Made by a program: the position numbers and the translations under genes. A stretch of 64,000 bases of DNA from PGYT01 sp963675055 (GTDB lineage: Bacteria; Bacteroidota; Ignavibacteria; Ignavibacteriales; Melioribacteraceae), in NCBI GenBank assembly GCA_963675055.2, contig CAXXJE010000002.1, positions 2,170,001 through 2,234,000 on the forward strand. The letters are read 5' to 3'. Positions 28,196-37,516 of the stretch are shown piece by piece. The notes under the pieces are model-generated. The model had not been told where the DNA came from. It made no database searches and worked only from the letters and a program-made list of their open reading frames with translations. The stretch's first letter is position 1. Every line of letters starts with the position of its first letter.

Positions 28196-29722
28196 ATGCT
28201 GACAAGAAAAAAATTACAAACTACAATTTTACTCGTAATCGGAATCCTGATTCTATTAAATGTTATTGGTGATAAGCTGTTTTTTAGACTCGATTTTACA
28301 GCCGATCAAAGATACAGCCTTAGCGATGCGACTACGAATATACTCGAAGAATTGAATGATCCGGTAACAGTTACTGCGTATTTTTCCGAAGACCTCCCAC
28401 CGGATGTTGCTAAAGTTAAGACAGATTTCAGGGATATGCTGATTGAGTATTCCAGCAAGTCTAATGGTCAGATTGTCTATGAGTTTATTAATCCTAATGA
28501 AGACCAGGAAGCTGAGATGAAAGCTCAGCAAAGCGGTGTGCAGCCAATAATGATAAATGTCCGGGAACGTGACCAGGTTAAACAGCAAAGAGCATACCTT
28601 GGTGCTGTAATACAACTTGGAGAGAAAAAAGAAGTTATTCCGTTTATCCAGCCCGGCGCTGCAATGGAATACGCTCTTTCTTCGAATATTAAAAAGTTAT
28701 CTATTGCAAACAAGCCGAAGCTCGGATTCCTGCAGGGCTACGGTATCCCAACTCTCGCATCTATGCAGCAGCTTAACCAGTCGCTCTCAGTTATGTACAC
28801 GGTTGATACGCTTACAGTTACTCCTGTTCGTGGTATTCCCGGGGATGTTAATACTCTCGCCGTGATAGCGCCAAAGGATACACTAGACTATTATGTGTTC
28901 GATTACCTTGATCAATTCGTTCAGCGAGGCGGAAGACTTTTACTCGCTGTTAATCACGTTGAAGGCGATCTGCAGGCCGGCAGCGGTAAACTCGTTAGTA
29001 CCGGCTTAACAGCCTGGTTAAATAAAAAGGGAATTGAAATTGAAGATAATTTCCTTATCGATATAAACTGCAGCAATGTAATGGTTAGACAGCAGCAGGG
29101 ATTTTTTGTAATGAACACTCCAATCAGTTTCCCTTATATTCCAATCATTACGAATTTCGCCGATCATCCTATTACAGAAGGTCTGGAATCGGTTATGCTG
29201 CCGTTTGCAAGTTCAATAAAGATAAACCCGGCGGATACTTCATTGACATACATACCGTTTGCGCTTAGTTCCGAAAAATCAGGTGTTAAAAATCCTCCGT
29301 TGCAGTTCGATATTCAAAAACAATGGAAACCGAGTGATTTTAGTCTGTCATCTGTTCCGGTAGGTGTGGCAATTGAAGGGCGAATTGACGGTACAAATTT
29401 CAGTAAGATGGTTATCTTTAGTGATGGTGACTTTGTGGTTAACGGTGAAGGACAGAATGCTCAGAAGCTTCAGCCGGATAATATAAACATTATGGCTAAC
29501 TCCCTTGATTGGCTTGCTGATGATACAGGACTTATTGAACTAAGAACCAAGGGGATAACCTCACGTCCGATTAACGCGGATCTCGAGGACGGGACAAAAA
29601 CTTTTCTTAAGTATCTTAACTTCCTCCTCCCGATTCTCCTAATAATAATATACGGTGTATTCCGTTTCCAAATTAACAGGAAAGTACGAAACAAATTAAA
29701 GTCAGTTGATTATGTCAAGTAA
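28196..29722 (+). CDS. gldG: GldG-like ABC-associated auxiliary protein
   Basis: 508 residues from the ATG at 28196; a TTG at 28178 overlaps the previous gene and is less likely. One membrane span at about 10-30, a large extracytoplasmic domain of the ABC_transp_aux type (SLSDATTNILEELNDPVTVTAYFSEDLP near the start, QRGGRLLLAVNH in the middle), and a C-terminal span followed by basic residues (FLKYLNFLLPILLIIIYGVFRFQINRK). The family partners GldA/GldF ABC modules. Its exact role is not established. Confidence 0.9.
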   Translation: MLTRKKLQTTILLVIGILILLNVIGDKLFFRLDFTADQRYSLSDATTNILEELNDPVTVTAYFSEDLPPDVAKVKTDFRDMLIEYSSKSNGQIVYEFINPNEDQEAEMKAQQSGVQPIMINVRERDQVKQQRAYLGAVIQLGEKKEVIPFIQPGAAMEYALSSNIKKLSIANKPKLGFLQGYGIPTLASMQQLNQSLSVMYTVDTLTVTPVRGIPGDVNTLAVIAPKDTLDYYVFDYLDQFVQRGGRLLLAVNHVEGDLQAGSGKLVSTGLTAWLNKKGIEIEDNFLIDINCSNVMVRQQQGFFVMNTPISFPYIPIITNFADHPITEGLESVMLPFASSIKINPADTSLTYIPFALSSEKSGVKNPPLQFDIQKQWKPSDFSLSSVPVGVAIEGRIDGTNFSKMVIFSDGDFVVNGEGQNAQKLQPDNINIMANSLDWLADDTGLIELRTKGITSRPINADLEDGTKTFLKYLNFLLPILLIIIYGVFRFQINRKVRNKLKSVDYVK

Positions 29723-30641
29723 AATTTCGAATAAGAATTTAGCAATTGTATTTGTAGTACTTCTCGTACTCACGGTAATATTCTTTGTTACCGATGGAAA
29801 AAAAGAACGTTCTTTCAGAACAGAGCTTGTAACTATTGATACGGCTTCGGTTGATCAAATCCTTATATATCCGAGGTCGGAAAATTATAAGGAAGTTAAG
29901 CTATATAATTCAGGTGACGACTGGAAGGTTGTACTGCCTGGTGGGAAAGAAGCAAGCGCACCTAAGTCGAAGATTAAGAGCCTGCTCGGTACTCTCACTG
30001 GAATTAAACCTTCCAGACTGGCTGCCAGAGGTTCGGATAAGTGGCATGAATTTGAGGTTGATAGTGTCGGTACCAGGGTGAAGGTGCTTGAATCCGGTGA
30101 TGTAACACTGGATATTATTCTGGGCAGATTCGCATTCCAACAGCCTCGTTCGATGAACAATTATGTTCGGTTGTACAATGATACCGATGTCTACGAGGTT
30201 GAAGGATTTATAACCGGTTCATTTAATCAGAAAGCTGATAATTTCAGGGATAATACGGTTTTAAAAGGCAGTCATGAGAATTGGGAAAACCTGGTGTTTG
30301 AATATCCGGCCGACTCGTCATTGAGTTTGTCGAAACTTAATGATCAGTGGTTCTTGAATGATGAGCCAACTGATTCCGCACAGACAGTTAAAACGTTAAG
30401 GTCACTTGAGCGGTTGACTAACACTAATTTCATCAATGATTTCGATCAATCAATTTTATCAAATCCTGCTTATACGCTAACAATTCAATCTGCTCAGGGT
30501 GATGATATAGTTGTAAAAGGATTTGAAAGTGACTCAACACTGATAATAAATTCCTCAATGAATCCCGATAGTTATTTCGACGGCAGCAAAAATAATTTTT
30601 CCGAGAAAATATTTCCCGGTAAGAAAAAATTCTTTGAATAG
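29712..30641 (+). CDS. DUF4340 domain protein
   Basis: 309 residues from the ATG at 29712, overlapping the end of the GldG-like gene by 11 bases; a TTG two codons earlier is possible. One N-terminal membrane span (AIVFVVLLVLTVIFFVTDG), then beta-rich DUF4340 repeats: RTELVTIDTASVDQILIY, WKVVLPGGKEASAPKSKIKSLLGTLTGI, VKVLESGDVTLDIILGR. DUF4340 proteins are commonly encoded next to GldG-like proteins and are predicted to sit in the periplasm. It is the last gene of the operon. Confidence 0.87.
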   Translation: MSSKISNKNLAIVFVVLLVLTVIFFVTDGKKERSFRTELVTIDTASVDQILIYPRSENYKEVKLYNSGDDWKVVLPGGKEASAPKSKIKSLLGTLTGIKPSRLAARGSDKWHEFEVDSVGTRVKVLESGDVTLDIILGRFAFQQPRSMNNYVRLYNDTDVYEVEGFITGSFNQKADNFRDNTVLKGSHENWENLVFEYPADSSLSLSKLNDQWFLNDEPTDSAQTVKTLRSLERLTNTNFINDFDQSILSNPAYTLTIQSAQGDDIVVKGFESDSTLIINSSMNPDSYFDGSKNNFSEKIFPGKKKFFE

Positions 30642-30672
30642 ATTAGGGTATCTCACGTACCTGATTTTATTG

Positions 30673-30697
30673 AGCTCCCTATATGGGAGCTTTTTTA
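30673..30697 (+). terminator. Rho-independent terminator of the Gld-type operon
   Basis: Hairpin agctccc / gggagct with loop tatat at 30673-30691, then six T. It overlaps the stop codon of the converging YyaL-type gene. Confidence 0.92.
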
Positions 30698-32797
30698 TTT
30701 CAATCGTGCCATCACTTCCTCAATTGTTTTGGCCGGGAGGCTGCATTCATAATTTTTACAAATGTAAACACTAACTTCCGAACCAGACGTTGTGTGATCT
30801 TTCGTGAATTCTGCCAGCTCATTTATAATCTTATACTTTTCATCGCTGCCGATAAATAAGATTACGCTGCCGGGAAGATATTCTTTAAAAAATATTTTGA
30901 CCAGATCACTATGCTTGTCTTCTTCTTTGTTACCTGCTATCACAACTTCAATTGTATCTCCGCTTGCGAAATCAAGTCCGTTCAGAAACATAGTGCATCC
31001 TGCCGGAGAGTTTTTAACCTTTCCCCCGAATGCTTTATATAGTTTGTCGGCATATTTCTGGTAATTAGAATCCGCAGTGATTTTGCTCAGCTTTAACAGG
31101 TTGTTGAAGGACACGGAATTCCCCGATGGAATGGCGCCATCATATATCTCTTTATTTCTAACTATAAGTTTTTCGGCATCATCCGGAGTCATGAAGAAAC
31201 CATGATATTCCGGATCCCAGAATAATTGGTTTTGCTTATTTTGCAAAACGAGGGCTTGTTGTAAATATTTGGGTTCTAAAGTAGTTGTGTATAATTCAAG
31301 TATGCCCCAGATTAAAAACGCATAATCATCAAGGAATCCGTTGAGTTCGGATTCACCTTCCCGGTAACGATGAATCAACGAATTGTCGCTGATCGTCAGA
31401 TTGTTCTGAATGAATTCAACAGATTTGACTGCTGCGGCTGTGTATTCAGATTTATCCAGTACTCTGCCGGCAATGGCCATGGCGGCAATCATTAATCCAT
31501 TCCAATCCGTTAACATCTTATCATCTTTTAGAGGATGAATCCGTTTATCCCGTTCATTAAACAGCTCCTGTCTGATTCGCACAAGTCTTTCTTCAAGCTT
31601 TGCTTCATTAGTTCCAAGCCGCATAGCAAGTTTGGAAACATCCTCTTTTAGATGAGGAATATTAGTGCCGCTTGAATTACCTGTTGATTCATCATTAAAG
31701 TTGCCGTCCTTTTTTAAATTATATACTTCAAAAAAAAGTTCGGCATCCGGCTTATCAAGTAGTTCAAATATCTCCTCTGCTGCCCACACATAAAACTTGC
31801 CTTCTTCACCTTCACTGTCAGCATCTTCCGCAGAATAAAAACCACCTTCATGACTGGTCATATCCCTCAGCACATATTCGAGAATATCATCGGCCGTATT
31901 CGCATAAAACTTTTCTCCTGTTGCCTGAAATGCTTCCAGGTAGGCTATTGCCAGCATAGCCTGATCATACAGCATTTTCTCAAAGTGGGGGAGTAACCAG
32001 AATTTATCAGTTGAGTACCGGTGGAATCCTTTCCCAATTTGGTCGAATATTCCTCCGTGCCTCATTTTTGTCAGAGTCATAGTTGCCATATTAAGCGCAT
32101 TAGAGTTTCCGGTTCGTTTCCAGTATCTCAACAGAAACATTAGATTATGGGGTGAAGGAAATTTCGGAGAGTCTCCGAATCCACCGGTGGAACTGTCGAA
32201 TCTGTTTTTGAAAAACTTATAAGTCTCATCCAGGTCGTTAGCCGACAATTCACTATTTCCTTTATCCTTATCTTCACTATACTCTATCAGTGCGCCGGTT
32301 ATATTTGAAGCGTTCACTTCTATTTCATCCCGCTTGGATTTCCATGCTTCGTTAATTCTCCGTAGAAGGTCCGTAAAACCGATTCTACCGTATCCGGAAT
32401 TTTTGGGGAAGTATGTGCCAGAGAAAAACGGTTTTTTATCCGGCGTCATTACAATTGAGAGCGGCCAACCGCCATGTCCGGTCATCATCTGGCAGACAGT
32501 CATATACACATTATCGATATCCGGTCTTTCTTCCCGGTCTACCTTAATAGATACTACTGTTTCGTTCATCAGTTTTGCAACTTCAGCATCCTCGAATGAC
32601 TCTTTTTCCATAACGTGGCACCAATGACAGGTCGAATATCCAATAGAAAGAAATACAGGTTTGTCTTCCAGCTTTGCCTTTTCAAAAGCTTCGGGACACC
32701 ATGGATGCCAGTCAACAGGATTGTTCGCATGTTGAAGAAGATATGGACTTTTTTCATTTATAAGTCTGTTAGCACTTGATCGGTTCTCATCATTCAT
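30695..32797 (-). CDS. YyaL/SSP411-type protein: thioredoxin-like domain plus (alpha/alpha)6-barrel
   Basis: 700 residues, the usual length. The N-terminal DUF255 thioredoxin-like domain has Cys57-His-Trp-Cys60 in IGYSTCHWCHVMEKESFED, and RLINEKSPYLLQHANNPVDWHPW at the start is a family hallmark. From about residue 190 comes an epimerase-like barrel (FGDSPKFPSPHNLMFLLRYW, GGIFDQIGKGFHRYSTDKFWLLPHFEKMLYDQA). The family is conserved from bacteria to man, yet its reaction is unknown. No signal peptide, so likely cytosolic. It is a single gene. Confidence 0.92.
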   Translation of the reverse strand: MNDENRSSANRLINEKSPYLLQHANNPVDWHPWCPEAFEKAKLEDKPVFLSIGYSTCHWCHVMEKESFEDAEVAKLMNETVVSIKVDREERPDIDNVYMTVCQMMTGHGGWPLSIVMTPDKKPFFSGTYFPKNSGYGRIGFTDLLRRINEAWKSKRDEIEVNASNITGALIEYSEDKDKGNSELSANDLDETYKFFKNRFDSSTGGFGDSPKFPSPHNLMFLLRYWKRTGNSNALNMATMTLTKMRHGGIFDQIGKGFHRYSTDKFWLLPHFEKMLYDQAMLAIAYLEAFQATGEKFYANTADDILEYVLRDMTSHEGGFYSAEDADSEGEEGKFYVWAAEEIFELLDKPDAELFFEVYNLKKDGNFNDESTGNSSGTNIPHLKEDVSKLAMRLGTNEAKLEERLVRIRQELFNERDKRIHPLKDDKMLTDWNGLMIAAMAIAGRVLDKSEYTAAAVKSVEFIQNNLTISDNSLIHRYREGESELNGFLDDYAFLIWGILELYTTTLEPKYLQQALVLQNKQNQLFWDPEYHGFFMTPDDAEKLIVRNKEIYDGAIPSGNSVSFNNLLKLSKITADSNYQKYADKLYKAFGGKVKNSPAGCTMFLNGLDFASGDTIEVVIAGNKEEDKHSDLVKIFFKEYLPGSVILFIGSDEKYKIINELAEFTKDHTTSGSEVSVYICKNYECSLPAKTIEEVMARLK

Positions 32798-32879
32798 TGC
32801 TGTTCTTTATAAGTTAAGTTTTGTGGATTAGTGATTCAGCAGGGAGTTGTTTGAATAGTACCCGGAATAAAAATCCTCC

Positions 32880-33704
32880 TCACCAGGGGGTTGATTCATA
32901 AATTTCCGAAAATAAATATCTGTCCAGTTGATTGCTGTTTTCTTTATAAGCATTGATCAAATTGTTTACAACTCTTTTAAGTATTGTATTCGCAGTTGCA
33001 GTTGATTTTAGGTAATCAATCAGTGAATCGTAAGTATCCATCAGCATTTCCTTAATTTCATCTTCGTATATAGTTTTCCCTCTGTTAAAGCAGTCTATAT
33101 AAACGGTTTTATTTTCATGTTCGAATTTTGTAAGGAAATGCCCGGGGAAGTTACAGCCTTCAATGTTAAAGCCGAGTCTTTTTCCAACCAGCATATAAAT
33201 AATGGAAAGAGTAATTGGAAGACCTTTTTTCTCATTTAGCGCGTATAGAACGTTACTATTCATTGGATTGTAAAAGTCATGTTTTTCCCCTTCAATGCGC
33301 TCATCCCTGAATAGATAATAGGCCAGATCAAATTCATCGCCGCGTGGATAGAACCGGATAAAACCGGTAGTTAATTCATTAAGCTTTTCGCTCAGATTCA
33401 TTTCATACGTTAATCCGAATTGAAACCGCGCTATCAGTCCGGATGCCATTTCCAGTTTTAAATACTCATTCTCTGCGGTCATCCAATCCTTCCAGTGCTC
33501 CTTAAGCCATGTACGCCTGCTGGATTCTATTATGGGATAGATGAGATCAATCTTATTTGTTTCAAGAATATCGGAGAACTCCTCAAGGTCCATTTCCAGA
33601 TTTGCCCCGTAGTTGGATAACTCCCTCAGCACTTCGTCACGGACTTCCGAAGCTTCGTCATCGACTAATTCAACAAGATAGGGCAATTGTGATTTCTCAA
33701 TCAT
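32880..33704 (-). CDS. SirB1-type transglutaminase-like protein (Transglut_core2)
   Basis: 274 residues. The SirB1 pattern is present: LAYYLFRDERIEGEKHDFYNPMNSNVLYALNEKKG (about 145-180), then PITLSIIYMLVGKRLGFNIEGCNFPGHFLTKF, where the conserved Cys and His of the transglutaminase-like core lie (GCNFPGHF), and VYIDCFNRGKTI with the Asp. Members are conserved, and the function is largely unknown, though Cys-His-Asp suggests thiol-acyl chemistry. The first 80 residues are a helical region. Single-gene unit. Confidence 0.85.
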   Translation of the reverse strand: MIEKSQLPYLVELVDDEASEVRDEVLRELSNYGANLEMDLEEFSDILETNKIDLIYPIIESSRRTWLKEHWKDWMTAENEYLKLEMASGLIARFQFGLTYEMNLSEKLNELTTGFIRFYPRGDEFDLAYYLFRDERIEGEKHDFYNPMNSNVLYALNEKKGLPITLSIIYMLVGKRLGFNIEGCNFPGHFLTKFEHENKTVYIDCFNRGKTIYEDEIKEMLMDTYDSLIDYLKSTATANTILKRVVNNLINAYKENSNQLDRYLFSEIYESTPW

Positions 33705-33816
33705 TTAAATTTCCGTCTAATTACAGGCAGAGTCTCACCAGTATTCTGACATCAATATAAAATATTATTTATAAAATGACGAAAAAAAGATTATTAATCT
33801 TATTACACATGTAGTT

Positions 33817-33849
33817 AAAAGAACTGCGAGACAAACTAATGTCCCGCAG
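33817..33849 (-). terminator. Terminator of the ECF-linked ABC operon
   Basis: On the minus strand, 11 bases past the permease stop, a hairpin with arms ctgcg-g-gac and gtc-t-cgcag (33824-33849) is followed by a U-rich tract (ttctttt). Confidence 0.75.
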
Positions 33850-33859
33850 CTAATTCTGC

Positions 33860-35323
33860 TTATCGGAGATCAAATTTCTGAAACGCCATAAAGGCAGCGA
33901 GGAAGCAAACAGCGGTATACAGGAACAGTAGTGCACCGTCAGTTCCGGCTTTGGTGATCGGATTGATTTCCCTGAAGTTCGGATAGTTAAATTGAGGTAC
34001 TTCGCTCAAATCCAGCTCGGATTGTTCCCGTCCTGTGCTGGCGTTAAATCCGTTGCTGCCAATTGAGATCGTCATCATTCCGGCATTGCCGGACTCTGAC
34101 TGCTTTTCATTCACAAATTCAGAAAAGTCGGTTTTATAATTTCTTAGAGCTTCTTCATAATCCTGCTTTTGGTCAATATCGGTAAAGGTTAAGTTCATAA
34201 CGGAAAGTTGGAACAAAGATGCCGGTGAAATCCCGGATAAAGCAAGTGCAAGTTTATGTAGAACTGACTTTTTGTTAATGTAATCCTCATTTAATTTTCT
34301 GCTGTAATCCGCAATATCCGCATCTACTTCATTTCTTCTCCGGTCATCTTGTTTCATCCACTCATAGCTGTGATCGTCTTCATATATTTCCTTTTCCACT
34401 TCTGAAAGTCCCTGCATTTCATCCTGCCTTTTCTGCCAGTTATCGGAAAGCTCCGCGAAATGTGTGTCCCATCTTTCCTTGGAAAATGCCTCTTGTCTGG
34501 CTTCAATTTGTGCGATTGAAGGGACGTCAACTATCTGACTTGCTGCCATTACTCCCAATCTGGGAACAATAAAAACAACGGCAATCCAGAAAACGAGCAG
34601 AATCATGAAAGAGGTGGATGTTGATTTTGTAAGTGCAGAGATAAATACTCCAAGCGCAAGAAAGAATGACAGGTAAATAATCGAAAGCAATATGATTGTT
34701 GCAATTCTTCCGTAATCGTCCGCGGAAAGACTAATACCGAAGAGAAGTATCAAGAGTATTCCCAATAGAACAGGAATCAGTAGGGGGACTACGAGACCCA
34801 GCCAAAGACCGGTAAATTTTGCAATAATATATTTTACGCGTGAAACGGAGTTTGAAAATACCAGTTTAAGCGTTCCGCTTTCTTTTTCTCCATTCACTGC
34901 ATTGTATGAAAATAAAATAGAGAAGAGTGAGAATACGACGATTGCAATAGCTGTATAATCCAGGTTCCTGAAAAGTGCGAAGACCGGATTATCAGTGTAC
35001 AGACTGCTTTGAAGTTTTATCTGATCGGAGTGGTTGACATTGGAATACCTGCCGATGTCGTAGTTAATCCCCCCTGAAAATATCTGTAGAGGCGTAGGTT
35101 TCCGATAAATCTTTGTCCCCAATGCTCTCCAGGATTTTGCGGAACTCATCGATTCTTTTACGAGTACCTGTGCAGTGTTGTACTGCCTGCTTGAATCTTT
35201 GTATTCATTTATACCTATTATGAAACTTAGTAATAACAGTATAGACAGAGTCAGAAATACCGCAGAGAATTTAGCGCTCTGAATTATATTCTTAAGTTCT
35301 TTGTTTGCAATTAAGCCGAACAT
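33860..35323 (-). CDS. ABC-2 type permease B of the ECF-linked locus (DUF3526-like)
   Basis: 487 residues from the ATG at 35323, just after GGGAGGT; an ATG four codons earlier (35335) is possible. One N-terminal span, a large extracytoplasmic segment (about 35-130: KPTPLQIFSGGINYDIGRYSNV), a five-span core (about 130-260) with NAVNGEKESGTLKLVFSNSVSRVKYIIAKF, a second long charged loop (270-440), and a final span before KFDLR. NGEKExGTLrL is the ABC-2 coupling region. It is a paralogue of the next gene upstream: the two share the architecture and many motifs, including the final KFDLR. Together they probably form a heterodimeric channel. Confidence 0.9.
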   Translation of the reverse strand: MFGLIANKELKNIIQSAKFSAVFLTLSILLLLSFIIGINEYKDSSRQYNTAQVLVKESMSSAKSWRALGTKIYRKPTPLQIFSGGINYDIGRYSNVNHSDQIKLQSSLYTDNPVFALFRNLDYTAIAIVVFSLFSILFSYNAVNGEKESGTLKLVFSNSVSRVKYIIAKFTGLWLGLVVPLLIPVLLGILLILLFGISLSADDYGRIATIILLSIIYLSFFLALGVFISALTKSTSTSFMILLVFWIAVVFIVPRLGVMAASQIVDVPSIAQIEARQEAFSKERWDTHFAELSDNWQKRQDEMQGLSEVEKEIYEDDHSYEWMKQDDRRRNEVDADIADYSRKLNEDYINKKSVLHKLALALSGISPASLFQLSVMNLTFTDIDQKQDYEEALRNYKTDFSEFVNEKQSESGNAGMMTISIGSNGFNASTGREQSELDLSEVPQFNYPNFREINPITKAGTDGALLFLYTAVCFLAAFMAFQKFDLR

Positions 35324-35338
35324 ATTACCTCCCATGAT

Positions 35339-36736
35339 TTATCGCAGATCGAATTTCAGAAACTTCAGATAAGCGAGTGCGAAGAAAATTAAGGTGTAGA
35401 GTAAAAGTATTCCGATATCAGGCAGCGCTGCATTCAGTGCATCGGAAATGGATACCGGTTTGTAATCGAATACTGGAAGCTCGCCCGGATCAATTTCCTT
35501 TTCCTCCTCTCCTATAGTCCGCACAACGAACATCATACCGCCTCCCGTCGTCATACCTTCCTTTTCCCTTTGAAAGTCCGCGAATGATTTCTGGTATTGT
35601 ATAGCCTGGTCATAGTAAGATTTTTCAAGAGCCATAGATGTACCGGCTAGTGATGATACAGCCAGATAGAAACTGCTTGCCGGTGAAAATCTGGCTATAT
35701 TTAATGTTGTTAGTTCACGTTGGAACTGTGCATTTCGTCTTTCTTCGTTCAACTGCCCATTGAACTTCCTAATTTCATTATCCCGTTGAGTATTAATCTT
35801 ATCCATATACTCATTGAATTGCGACATCATGTCTTTGCTTTCATCCGGTTTGAATTCGTTCAGCTTACTAAAAGTTTCCGAACTCATCTGCCGGGCGTAC
35901 GCGCTTTTCTTAGCATTAATATCGTCGACTGAAGGGACATTGACAGATTTACCGGATAGAAGTACCGAAGCGGGAGGAATTATTATAACCGACACTATCC
36001 AGGTGATTATAAGGATTAAAAAGGAATTTGCTGATCTTTCGGTTGATGCAGAGACGAATATGGAAAGAGAAAGGAATACAGTAAAATAGATTATTCCGGA
36101 AATAATAATTAAAGTCAGTTTGAGCCATTCCCCGGCAGACATAACAGCCCCGAGAGACTGGAATAGAACCACCCCGATTAGAAGGGGAATTAGAACCGGT
36201 ATTGTCATTGCAAGAAACGAACTGATTATTTTTGAAAGGATATACTTATGTCGCGAAATTGAATTGGCGAATGTTAGTCTGAGAGTTCCGAGCTCTTTCT
36301 CCCCGTTTATGGAATCATACATAAGCAATACAGCGAATAAGGAAAGTATAATCTGAAATATGAAATTTAAGTCCAGGAAACGGAAGGCGGCGTATAACGG
36401 ATCTTCGTTGTATCTGCTGTCCATCGCTTTCAGTTCACCGAGACCTTCCATATTTATATTCCGGCCTATGTCATTCGCTATTCCGTTAACAAGAGATTCA
36501 AGCGGCTGTGGCGGCAGGAATATTTTGTGATTAATCATTCTCCAGTCTGTTATACCTTCCATTCCCCTAATGTTTTCCTGAACGGAAGCTTCGTATTTTG
36601 CCCGGTTCAATTGATGATTGCGGGCTCCGACATAAAATGTAAGAATGATCAGTACAAAAGATACAGTAAAGCTGATTATGAATTTATTTGAGTATAGCTG
36701 GTGCTGAAGTTCTTTTTTTACTAGATGTAATAGCAT
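35339..36736 (-). CDS. ABC-2 type permease A of the ECF-linked locus (DUF3526-like)
   Basis: 465 residues with the same plan as its neighbour: N-terminal span (FIISFTVSFVLIILTFYVG), extracytoplasmic loop with HKIFLPPQPLESLVNGIANDIGRNINMEG, SINGEKELGTLRLTFANSISRHKYILSKI before the core spans, a long charged loop (about 265-420), and a final span ending LKFDLR. The stop is only 3 bases from the first possible start of permease B. Substrate is unknown; the big external loops are unusual for simple drug exporters and suggest interaction with the PDZ and NEW3 proteins of the same locus. Confidence 0.9.
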   Translation of the reverse strand: MLLHLVKKELQHQLYSNKFIISFTVSFVLIILTFYVGARNHQLNRAKYEASVQENIRGMEGITDWRMINHKIFLPPQPLESLVNGIANDIGRNINMEGLGELKAMDSRYNEDPLYAAFRFLDLNFIFQIILSLFAVLLMYDSINGEKELGTLRLTFANSISRHKYILSKIISSFLAMTIPVLIPLLIGVVLFQSLGAVMSAGEWLKLTLIIISGIIYFTVFLSLSIFVSASTERSANSFLILIITWIVSVIIIPPASVLLSGKSVNVPSVDDINAKKSAYARQMSSETFSKLNEFKPDESKDMMSQFNEYMDKINTQRDNEIRKFNGQLNEERRNAQFQRELTTLNIARFSPASSFYLAVSSLAGTSMALEKSYYDQAIQYQKSFADFQREKEGMTTGGGMMFVVRTIGEEEKEIDPGELPVFDYKPVSISDALNAALPDIGILLLYTLIFFALAYLKFLKFDLR

Positions 36737-36749
36737 TTTGTCCTCCCGT

Positions 36750-37505
36750 TTATGCCGCGCTTTCCATATAACCGGCCATGTACTTTATGTATAGTTCTTC
36801 AAGATTCTCATTCTCAATTTCTTCCCGTTTTTTCAGCATAACAATTTTTCCTTTGTTCATAATTGCTATTACATCCGCAACATCCTTTGCGCGAAAAATA
36901 TCATGCGTTGACATAAGAACTGATTTGCCCTCGTCCTTTAGTTCAAGCAGTAGTTTACTGAATTCAGAGCCGGCTTTAGGATCGAGTCCGGAGGTTGGTT
37001 CATCCAGCAGAATTGCAGGAGTATCTTTAAGTATTGATATTGCTATACCGCATTTTTGGCGCATACCCTTTGAGAAACCTTTAAGCCTTTTATCGTGCGC
37101 GCTTTCCTGCAGTCCTACACGATTAAGAACTGCAACGTAATTCTCCCGCGAATAATTGGATTTTCCACCAAGCTTTGAAAAGAAGTCGAGGTTCTGAATC
37201 GCTGTGAATTCCGGATAGAGCATAACGTTTTCTGATACAAACGAAACATTTTTCTTAGCTTCAAGAGGATCGGCAACAGATGAGATACCGTTGATTCTAC
37301 AATCACCGCTTGTCGGTTCTATTAAATTAAGGAATAGATTAATTGTTGTTGTTTTCCCTGCGCCGTTACCACCAAGCAGCGCAAAAATCTTTCCGGATGC
37401 AATACTGAAGCTTACATCATCAAGCGCAAGTATTCCGTCTTCATATTGTTTGGTAAGTTTAATTGCTTCAAGAACGATTTTATTTCCAGATTCTGTATTG
37501 TTCAT
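36750..37505 (-). CDS. ABC ATPase of the ECF-linked locus
   Basis: 251 residues. Walker A GGNGAGKT (about 44-51, Gly-Gly in place of Gly-Pro), ABC signature FSKGMRQKCGIAISI, Walker B ILLDEPTSGLD, H-loop STHDIFRAKDV. It is a short-form exporter ATPase (CcmA/NatA/NosF type) with no DrrA-like tail. It starts 11 bases after the NEW3 gene and ends 13 bases before permease A, so it is part of one transcript. Confidence 0.94.
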   Translation of the reverse strand: MNNTESGNKIVLEAIKLTKQYEDGILALDDVSFSIASGKIFALLGGNGAGKTTTINLFLNLIEPTSGDCRINGISSVADPLEAKKNVSFVSENVMLYPEFTAIQNLDFFSKLGGKSNYSRENYVAVLNRVGLQESAHDKRLKGFSKGMRQKCGIAISILKDTPAILLDEPTSGLDPKAGSEFSKLLLELKDEGKSVLMSTHDIFRAKDVADVIAIMNKGKIVMLKKREEIENENLEELYIKYMAGYMESAA

Positions 37506-37516
37506 AAAAACTCCGT

